In this document: in pieces, positions 1-4,963 of the stretch
Position numbering within the stretch: position 1 is the first letter of the stretch
Layout: every line of letters begins with the position of its first letter
Origin: an uncultured bacterium
Lineage (GTDB): Bacteria > Bacteroidota > Bacteroidia > Chitinophagales > CAIOSU01
Assembly (NCBI GenBank): GCA_903861055.1
Contig: CAIOSU010000411.1
Span: 1-14,805 of the forward strand
DNA: 14,805 nucleotides
Direction of reading: 5' to 3'
Made by a program: the position numbers and the translations under genes
The notes under the pieces: generated by a model
The model's database searches: none
What the model was told of the DNA's origin: nothing
The model's input: the letters and a program-made list of their open reading frames with translations, nothing else

Positions 1-941
1 AGTTTTAAAAAATGCTGCCTGCTTATCCGCACATCCCTTTTCAAGGTGCGGTTCAGTCGGCCAATTTCGCGGCGCAGCTTGTTGGTGTCGGTGTTGCTAG
101 CATACGAGGGGTGTATGCCCACTTCGGCCTCATCGGCAATTGACTTAATTAAGCTCTGAAACTCGGTAACATTTATAGAAATGCCTTTGTCAAACTCATC
201 ATAATCGCCCAGAAGAAAGAAAAAAACTGGCTTTGAGTTATATTTATCGTGTAAGCGCAGCAAATAGTTGTAATTGTCGTAAGGGTCTTTTTTGTTGCCC
301 GTGAGCACTTTTACCCTATCGGCAGCTTCCGTAAAATTGCCGTTTATCACCGAGCGGGCCAAGCCACCCAAATTGCGAAAAGGCCCTTTACCACGGTAGT
401 TATAAGCACTGTCCACATCAAAAGTAGGCTTGTACTTAAATTTTTGAACGCCAAACTTAAGCTCCGGGTAATGCTCTTGTACCTTAAGCCTTACCAGGTT
501 TATGTAGTGGTTTACAACAGGTACTTGCAAAAAGCCGTTTCGGTACGCGAAACTCTCTTCGGGCGGAAAGCGGTCGTGTCGGTCGTAGGCATGTGGCAGA
601 TACTCTTCGTAGCGGCTTACTAGGTAAAATGCTGCGGCAAAAGGGTCAAATGGTAATACAAACCCTTCGCCAGCTACTTGATAAAATATTTTCAGATAAT
701 TGTATTCTGATACAGTAAGGTCTTGCTGGCTAATACCTCTTTGAAACAAAAGATAAGCGGAGCCAAAACATAAACAGTTTTTTTGGGGATGTATGTCGTA
801 CACTATTTTAGCACCATCAGCAGCTCTGAACTCATCAACACTGCTGGTAAGCAAAAAGGGTATCTGTATCTGTTCTTTAAAGAACAAATCGAATATGTAC
901 CTTACTCGATTGGTAATTTGTGGCGTGTAAATAACCAGCAT
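1..941 (-). CDS. Polysaccharide deacetylase-like family protein, 3' part cut off by the window edge
   Basis: An open frame runs leftward from ATG at 941 to the window edge (313 codons, no stop), so the C-terminal part is missing. The protein opens MLVIYTPQITNRVRYIFD and has an alpha/beta N-terminal region followed by TFDVD (residues 173-177) and VGIHPSYAS (His277). This pattern fits Bacteroidota polysaccharide deacetylase-like proteins with an extra N-terminal domain. The FDVD aspartates and the HPS histidine would be the metal ligands of a NodB-like domain. The expected role is removal of acetyl groups from a cell-surface or secreted glycan. No signal peptide is visible, so a cytoplasmic role in surface polysaccharide synthesis is more likely than degradation outside the cell. 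It diverges from the thioesterase gene across a 169-base spacer. The family is recognised from memory of the pattern. Substrate is unknown and the domain end is not visible. Confidence 0.75.
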   Translation of the reverse strand, partial: MLVIYTPQITNRVRYIFDLFFKEQIQIPFLLTSSVDEFRAADGAKIVYDIHPQKNCLCFGSAYLLFQRGISQQDLTVSEYNYLKIFYQVAGEGFVLPFDPFAAAFYLVSRYEEYLPHAYDRHDRFPPEESFAYRNGFLQVPVVNHYINLVRLKVQEHYPELKFGVQKFKYKPTFDVDSAYNYRGKGPFRNLGGLARSVINGNFTEAADRVKVLTGNKKDPYDNYNYLLRLHDKYNSKPVFFFLLGDYDEFDKGISINVTEFQSLIKSIADEAEVGIHPSYASNTDTNKLRREIGRLNRTLKRDVRISRQHFLK

Positions 942-946
942 AACAG

Positions 947-954
947 CTAAGTTA
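947..954 (-). promoter_or_regulatory. Possible -7 box of the deacetylase-like gene
   Basis: On the minus strand TAACTTAG lies 5 nt before the ATG at 941. It is a one-mismatch match to the Bacteroidota -7 element TAnnTTTG. A TTG lies 17 nt further upstream, which is shorter than the usual spacing of about 20. Weak candidate only. Confidence 0.3.
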
Positions 955-990
955 GTTATTTATTGTAGACACAAGACATCTTGATGTATG

Positions 991-1007
991 AAGTACGATT
1001 TACGATT
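991..1007. repeat. TACGA-type intergenic repeat, single arm (site A)
   Basis: The sequence AAGTACGATTTACGATT lies in the spacer between two divergent genes. Its first 15 bases are the exact reverse complement of 2178-2192 in the grpE upstream spacer, and related words occur at 8102-8116. Only one arm is present here, with no facing arm in the spacer, so it may be a relic or half unit of the larger elements described below. Confidence 0.6.
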
Positions 1008-1022
1008 GCAGCTGTTTAAAAT

Positions 1023-1044
1023 CAATGATTGATAATTATCATTG
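1023..1044. promoter_or_regulatory. Palindrome around TGATAATTATCA, possible operator
   Basis: A perfect 12-base palindrome, TGATAATTATCA (1030-1041), sits inside a wider inverted repeat, CAATGAT (1023-1029) with ATCATTG (1038-1044). It lies between the deacetylase-like gene and the thioesterase gene, about 70 bases before the thioesterase start. The GATAAT/ATTATC words resemble Fur-box words, but the spacing does not match the canonical 7-1-7 pattern. A regulatory role is inference. Confidence 0.3.
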
Positions 1045-1097
1045 TTTACTGACCATTTTCAAATTTTCAAATCATCTCATTTCCAAATTGGTAACCT

Positions 1098-1105
1098 TAT
1101 CTTTG
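1098..1105 (+). promoter_or_regulatory. Bacteroidota -7 promoter box for the thioesterase-lipoprotein pair
   Basis: TATCTTTG matches TAnnTTTG at every defined position and ends 5 nt before the ATG at 1111. Transcription would start on or within a few bases of the start codon, giving a leaderless or nearly leaderless mRNA. No clear TTG -33 element is present at 19-21 nt spacing. It also argues that the coding start is 1111 and not the upstream TTG at 1042. Confidence 0.6.
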
Positions 1106-1110
1106 CTGTT

Positions 1111-1554
1111 ATGGACGGTCAATCACTTTTTAAGCACGAAACACCACTGCAACTGCGCTTTGCAGATTTAGATGCATTAAACCATGTAAATAATGCCAAC
1201 TATCTCACTTACATGGAGTTGGCGCGCATACTATACCTTGAACAGGTGTTGGATATGAAAATGGATGAGCGCTATAGCGTTATTCTAGCCAAAGCTACCG
1301 TAGAATATCGCAGGCCAATTCATTTGGGCGACGATGTAAAGGTATATACCCGCTGCAGCCGTATTGGTAATAAGAGTTTCGACTTGGAGTACGAGCTACG
1401 TAAAACCGAACCTAACGGCAATAAAACTGTTATGGCAGTGGGGCATACCGTAATGGTGGCTTATGATTACGATACCAGTTTGCCAATTTCGGTACCTGAT
1501 GCTTGGAGGCAGCATTTAGTGGTTTTTGATAGTCCTTCTTCAGTAGATAAATAA
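1111..1554 (+). CDS. Hotdog-fold acyl-CoA thioesterase (4HBT / YbgC-FadM type)
   Basis: A 147-residue single hotdog domain, the usual size for this family. The motif LDALNHVNNANYLTYMELAR (from residue 20) matches the 4HBT signature DxDxxxHVNNxxYxxxxExAR. Asp21 is in the position of the catalytic aspartate, and the central YRRPIHLGDDV segment is also typical. The likely activity is hydrolysis of acyl-CoA thioesters in the cytoplasm; chain-length preference cannot be read. The frame extends upstream to a TTG at 1042, but those 23 residues are not family-like and a TATCTTTG promoter box ends 5 nt before ATG 1111, so I take 1111 as the start. A TlpA-like lipoprotein gene starts 6 nt after its stop, so the two are probably co-transcribed, though no functional link is obvious. 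Confidence 0.85.
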   Translation: MDGQSLFKHETPLQLRFADLDALNHVNNANYLTYMELARILYLEQVLDMKMDERYSVILAKATVEYRRPIHLGDDVKVYTRCSRIGNKSFDLEYELRKTEPNGNKTVMAVGHTVMVAYDYDTSLPISVPDAWRQHLVVFDSPSSVDK

Positions 1555-1560
1555 ACGGTT

Positions 1561-2070
1561 ATGAAATATTCCTTACTGATTGGGCTGCTTTTGATGTTGT
1601 TGGTCTCTTGCGACGTGCAACAGGGCAAGTATATAAATGGTGCCATGCTGCCCATGGTTGAATTGCCTGGCCGCGACAAACAGCCCATTGCATTGGAATC
1701 GTTGAAAGGTAAGTTGGTTTTGGTTGATGTTTGGGCAAGCTGGTGCAGTCCTTGCCGTAAACAGCACCCTAAGTTGGTAGAAGTGTATGATAAGTACCAC
1801 AACAGCCAGTTTAAAAATGCCGATGGATTTGAGATGTACCAAATATCCCTCGACTCTGAAGAAGGGTTGTGGTTAGAAGCCATAGCCAAAGACAATCTGC
1901 ATTGGCCTATACATGTGAGCGAATTGAACGGTTGGGAATCGAAAGTAGTGGCGCTATACGAGATTGAGGCCATACCATCCTCTTTTTTGATTGATGCCGA
2001 TGGCAAAATCATAGGCAAAGACTTAAGTTGGTTCGATTTGAGCAAAGTACTGGAGAATAGGTTGAAGTGA
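1561..2070 (+). CDS. TlpA/ResA-like thioredoxin-fold lipoprotein
   Basis: A 169-residue protein with a short hydrophobic leader ending in the lipobox LVSC (Cys17), so it should be a lipoprotein facing the periplasm. The thioredoxin fold follows, with the redox motif WCSPC (Cys62 and Cys65) and the cis-proline segment AIPSSFLID (Pro139). Family members reduce or exchange disulfides in the cell envelope, for example in cytochrome c maturation or envelope stress; the partner here is unknown. The fold is complete, but the protein is compact and lacks the N-terminal DUF4369 domain found in many Bacteroidota TlpA-like proteins. It starts 6 nt after the thioesterase stop. A TACGA-rich inverted repeat begins at its stop codon and could act in 3' end formation. 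Confidence 0.88.
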   Translation: MKYSLLIGLLLMLLVSCDVQQGKYINGAMLPMVELPGRDKQPIALESLKGKLVLVDVWASWCSPCRKQHPKLVEVYDKYHNSQFKNADGFEMYQISLDSEEGLWLEAIAKDNLHWPIHVSELNGWESKVVALYEIEAIPSSFLIDADGKIIGKDLSWFDLSKVLENRLK

Positions 2071-2192
2071 AGTACTATTTACGAAGTACGAGGTACGAGG
2101 TACGATTTTAGTTAAACCTGAATTTAGTAAGTTGCAATCCAAAATGAAAACTATCTCTACGATTAATCAATCGTAATTCGTAAATCGTACTT
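2070..2192. repeat. TACGA-rich intergenic inverted-repeat element (site B)
   Basis: Two arms, 2070-2091 and 2171-2192, are reverse complements at 20 of 22 positions, separated by 79 nt. The left arm runs into the tandem words TACGAGG-TACGAGG-TACGATT. The 20 bases at 2092-2111 (GGTACGAGGTACGATTTTAG) recur at 8001-8020 with one difference. The right arm shares 15 bases with site A in reverse complement and 12 bases with site C. The unit lies between the lipoprotein stop and the grpE promoter. Function is unknown: it could be a REP/MITE-like non-coding repeat, a terminator for the upstream pair, or a protein-binding site. Confidence 0.7.
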
Positions 2193-2208
2193 TGTACATT
2201 TAAAGGCT

Positions 2209-2259
2209 CTGCCAAAATGACACTGTCGTTGGTATGGCAGGGATTTTGTAATACCTTTG
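2209..2259 (+). promoter_or_regulatory. Composite grpE promoter: TGnCA sites, sigma-54-like element and sigma-A-type box
   Basis: The primary-sigma promoter is TTG (2229-2231), a 20-nt spacer, then TACCTTTG (2252-2259), an excellent fit to the Bacteroidota TTG / TAnnTTTG arrangement. It predicts a 5' leader of about 16 nt. Overlapping it, TGGCAGGGATTTTGTA (2235-2250) resembles the sigma-54 consensus TGGCACGnnnnTTGCA, with the GG and the downstream G correctly spaced but the -12 C replaced by T. Upstream are TGCCA (2210-2214), TGACA (2218-2222) and TGTCG (2224-2228); CTGCCA (2209-2214) also forms an inverted repeat with TGGCAG (2235-2240). The arrangement suggests heat-shock or stress control by an activator or repressor. 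The sigma-A part is the more secure. Confidence 0.55.
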
Positions 2260-2280
2260 CAGACTTAAATTTTGGCAGTA

Positions 2281-2838
2281 ATGAGTAACGAAACAGAAAA
2301 CCAAGAGCCGGTAGAAAACCAAGCGGGGAGCGATACCCACACCGAGCAACAAACTGCTACTGAAGATGCAGCCGCCCAGGTGGAAGCTAATGATGGTAGC
2401 GGATTGCAGGCTAAGGTTGATGAACTGAAGGATAAATATGTACGCCTGTTTGCCGACTTTGACAACTACAAAAAACGCGTTGCTCGCGAACGTTTGGAGT
2501 TGATAAAGGATGCTAGCAAAGATGTTATTTTGAACCTCTTGCCAGTATTGGATGACTTTGAACGTGCCTTAACGGCAGCCGAAACGGCTACCGAGGTAGC
2601 GCCAGTAAAAGAAGGCATGTTGTTGATTCACAATAAACTGCTGAAAAACTTGGAGCAAAAGGGCCTTAAGCCGGTAAACCCAGTGGGTGAGCCATTTGAT
2701 GTCGAATTTCATGAAGCAATTACCGAAATACCTGCACCAACTGAAGAGCTTAAAGGTAAAGTGGTAGCGGTTGCAGAGAAAGGATATTACCTTAACGACC
2801 GTCTTATTCGTTACGCAAAAGTTGTAGTGGGGAAATAA
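2281..2838 (+). CDS. grpE: Nucleotide exchange factor GrpE (DnaK co-chaperone)
   Basis: GrpE releases ADP from DnaK and so drives the chaperone cycle in the cytoplasm. The 185-residue protein has the expected order: an acidic, disordered N-terminus (about residues 1-40), a long helix that would form the dimer coiled coil (about 42-105, including DELKDKYVRLFADFDNYKKR), and the C-terminal beta domain with the signature FDVEFHEAITEIP and KGYYLNDRLIRYAKVVVGK. Length is normal. I choose ATG 2281; an in-frame TTG at 2272 would add only three residues. dnaJ begins 3 nt after the stop, so this is a grpE-dnaJ operon. dnaK is not in the window, which is common in Bacteroidota. Confidence 0.96.
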   Translation: MSNETENQEPVENQAGSDTHTEQQTATEDAAAQVEANDGSGLQAKVDELKDKYVRLFADFDNYKKRVARERLELIKDASKDVILNLLPVLDDFERALTAAETATEVAPVKEGMLLIHNKLLKNLEQKGLKPVNPVGEPFDVEFHEAITEIPAPTEELKGKVVAVAEKGYYLNDRLIRYAKVVVGK

Positions 2839-2841
2839 TAT

Positions 2842-3996
2842 ATGCCTAGGGATTATTACGAAATATTGAGTGTTACCCGTACCTCAACGCAAGAAGAGAT
2901 TAAAAAGTCGTACCGTAAGGTGGCTTTGCAGCATCACCCTGATAGGAATCCGGATAACCCAGATGCGGAGCACAAGTTTAAAGAGGCTGCCGAGGCTTAC
3001 GAAGTATTGGGCAACGAAGAAAAACGTGCTAAATACGACCGTTTTGGCCATGCCGGTGTGAAGGGCGGAGGTGCTCAGAACATGGATGACATTTTCAGCA
3101 ACTTCGGCGATATTTTTGGCGGAGCTGGCGGCGGAGGTGGCTTCGATCCGTTTGAGGCTTTCTTTGGTGGGCAGCGTAGTGGTGGTGGTCGAGCGCGCCA
3201 AGGTCGAAGGGGCAGCAACTTGCGTATTAAAGTAAAACTGAACCTTAAAGAGATAGTTTATGGTGCCAAGAAGACCATAAAACTCAATAAACACGTTACT
3301 TGCGATGTATGTGATGGTAGTGGCGCTAAAGATAAAAGTTCAGTATCTACCTGTTCTACCTGTCACGGTGCAGGCCAAGTGCGTAGGGTAACCCAAACTA
3401 TTTTGGGCCAAATGCAAACTACCAGCACTTGCCCAACGTGCCATGGCGATGGCTCAACCATTACGGCTAAATGCACCAAATGCAAAGGCGAAGGAAAGAT
3501 ATTTGGAGAGGATAGCGTAACCTTGGATATACCAGCTGGGGTGGGCGAGGGCATACAACTCTCTATGACCGGACGCGGCAATGCGGGTGACCGTGGAGGT
3601 GCTCCTGGCGACTTGATAGTAGTGGTTGAAGAGGAGCAGCACGAAGAGCTTATTCGTGAGGAGAATGACATTGTTTTCAACCTCAATATAAGCTTCGTTG
3701 ATGCTGCCCTAGGCTTGCAAACCGAAGTGCCTACTGTGGATGCTAAGGCCAAGATAAAAGTGCCTGCTGGTACTCAATCGGGCAAGGTGTTCCGCTTGAA
3801 GGGCAAAGGCATTCCCAACATTAACAATTCATACGAAGTGGGCGACCAACAAGTAAGGGTGAACGTTTGGATACCTAAGAACCTATCGGATGAGGAGCGG
3901 GCAACGCTTGAGAAGTTGCGCGATTCGCCCAATTTTCAGCCAGGTAGCTCTAAAGAAGATGGTGGCTTTTTTCAGAAGGTGAAAGACCTTTTTTAA
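2842..3996 (+). CDS. dnaJ: Chaperone protein DnaJ (type A J-protein)
   Basis: DnaJ delivers unfolded clients to DnaK and stimulates its ATPase. All type A parts are present in 384 residues: a J domain with the HPD motif at residues 32-34; a Gly/Phe-rich linker (about 75-125, FSNFGDIFGGAGGGGGF); and a zinc-binding domain with four CxxCxGxG repeats starting at Cys154 (CDVCDGSG), Cys171 (CSTCHGAG), Cys197 (CPTCHGDG) and Cys211 (CTKCKGEG). The C-terminal substrate-binding barrels and dimerisation tail, ending FFQKVKDLF, follow. No key residue is missing. It follows grpE by 3 nt and precedes a small HAD gene by 3 nt, so all three probably share the composite promoter before grpE. Confidence 0.97.
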   Translation: MPRDYYEILSVTRTSTQEEIKKSYRKVALQHHPDRNPDNPDAEHKFKEAAEAYEVLGNEEKRAKYDRFGHAGVKGGGAQNMDDIFSNFGDIFGGAGGGGGFDPFEAFFGGQRSGGGRARQGRRGSNLRIKVKLNLKEIVYGAKKTIKLNKHVTCDVCDGSGAKDKSSVSTCSTCHGAGQVRRVTQTILGQMQTTSTCPTCHGDGSTITAKCTKCKGEGKIFGEDSVTLDIPAGVGEGIQLSMTGRGNAGDRGGAPGDLIVVVEEEQHEELIREENDIVFNLNISFVDAALGLQTEVPTVDAKAKIKVPAGTQSGKVFRLKGKGIPNINNSYEVGDQQVRVNVWIPKNLSDEERATLEKLRDSPNFQPGSSKEDGGFFQKVKDLF

Positions 3997-3999
3997 ACG

Positions 4000-4461
4000 A
4001 TGCCTCGCCTTACCATCATTCTTGACTTGGATGGTGTGCTTATTACTAACTTACCTACCCAACCAGAGGTGCTGCACACCGATGGATATACTGATTTTGA
4101 TGCCAGTTGTGTTGCCAACCTCAATGTACTTGTTGCCGAGGTGGAATCTGAAGTATGGCTTATCTCTGCTAGAAGGAAGGGAAAAACGCTGCTTGAAATG
4201 CAAGCCATTTTCAATGCCAGGGGTATAGCTGCACCAATAGTAGGCATGGTGCCTGTATATGCCGATGGCATGAAGCGCAACCATGAAACAATCCGTTTTA
4301 TCAGAGAAAATAATTTGGAACATTATCTAATTATAGATGATAACAGGGTGTTGCGCCAACTGCCACGTAGCATGAAAAACCGCTTAGTGCAAACCGATTT
4401 TGCAAGGGGGTTTAATAAAGATAAGTTGGAAGAGGCTAGGAGATTGTTGGGTATTACTTAG
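4000..4461 (+). CDS. Small HAD-superfamily protein (HAD_SAK-like), likely phosphatase or phosphotransferase
   Basis: A 153-residue cap-less HAD fold. Motif I is ILDLDGVLI (Asp9 nucleophile and Asp11), motif II is LISARR (Ser56), and motif IV is LIIDDN (Asp113, Asp114). Lys92 or Arg93 could serve as motif III. The DLDGVL start and ISARR motif resemble the HAD domain seen in 'Swiss Army Knife' RNA-repair proteins, but here it stands alone. All residues for phosphoryl transfer are present; substrate is unknown. It begins 3 nt after dnaJ, so it is probably translated as part of the grpE-dnaJ operon, which may place it in stress physiology. Its last 8 bases overlap the 3' end of the convergent NTF2-like gene. 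Family assignment is fairly firm; the link to repair is inference. Confidence 0.8.
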   Translation: MPRLTIILDLDGVLITNLPTQPEVLHTDGYTDFDASCVANLNVLVAEVESEVWLISARRKGKTLLEMQAIFNARGIAAPIVGMVPVYADGMKRNHETIRFIRENNLEHYLIIDDNRVLRQLPRSMKNRLVQTDFARGFNKDKLEEARRLLGIT

Positions 4462-4936
4462 CCATAAAATCATTCAACCCCTTCATTGCCGTTTTGCGTA
4501 CTTTGTTTTGCAAATAAGGCGTCCAACCTAACAACAAACCCATTGGCCCTAGTGCTTGTCTGGTCCAGGTATGGAAATTGAAATGGTCAATGTGCCTTAC
4601 AATTTTACCATCTACTACTTCAAATTCAGCTTTGATATGATTGCGCACCTTGCGCTTGATAGGGCCAAAGGTGTAGTGTGCTATCCATTCTGCCCGCACT
4701 TGGTTACCATTTGATGATACTACTTTAAACTCCAGTACCAAATCTTTGGCACGGCTTATGAGCATTTGCCACATGGCCCGAGTCTGGTTGGCATTGAGGT
4801 TAATGAATACTGAATCGCTAAAGGTTGCATGGTCGGCATAGCAGCCCTGCATACCCCTGTAATCTTTTAACTGAAACGATGTATAAAAGTGTTGTATCAG
4901 GTCTTCGTTTGGGGTCATAGCATGCCAGTTTGCCAT
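4454..4936 (-). CDS. NTF2-like / SnoaL-like domain protein, function unknown
   Basis: A 160-residue protein resembling the NTF2-like superfamily (nuclear transport factor 2 family, SnoaL-like): an N-terminal helix (EDLIQHFYTSFQLKDYRGMQGCYADHATFSD) followed by curved-sheet strands with a conserved-looking core (VRAEWIAHYTFG, HIKAEFEVVDGKIVRHIDHFNFHTWTRQALG). Such proteins are small binding or isomerase-like domains. The catalytic function cannot be inferred. No signal peptide is present. Translation may start at ATG 4936 or at the in-frame ATG 4918 (MTPNEDL). A TATCTTGG box at 4938-4945 on this strand lies so close to 4936 that the inner start is plausible. It lies 27 nt downstream of the histidine kinase and could be co-transcribed. 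Its 3' end overlaps the HAD gene tail by 8 bases. Confidence 0.75.
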   Translation of the reverse strand: MANWHAMTPNEDLIQHFYTSFQLKDYRGMQGCYADHATFSDSVFINLNANQTRAMWQMLISRAKDLVLEFKVVSSNGNQVRAEWIAHYTFGPIKRKVRNHIKAEFEVVDGKIVRHIDHFNFHTWTRQALGPMGLLLGWTPYLQNKVRKTAMKGLNDFMAK

Positions 4937-4963
4937 TCCAAGATACTGAATAGCAGGTAAAAA

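Noticed and set aside
1467..2045. A 192-codon open frame on the minus strand opposite the TlpA-like gene
   Set aside because: The plus strand carries a complete lipobox and WCSPC thioredoxin protein here. The opposite frame gives no family pattern and is a shadow of the plus-strand coding sequence.
2070..2192. The TACGA repeats as a CRISPR array
   Set aside because: The repeat words are irregularly spaced, vary in length and occur in both orientations, with no regular unique spacers and no cas genes.
4938..4945. TATCTTGG as a firm promoter of the NTF2-like gene
   Set aside because: It has one mismatch to TAnnTTTG, ends only 1 nt from the ATG at 4936 and has no TTG at the -33 distance. I kept it only as an argument for a possible inner start at 4918.
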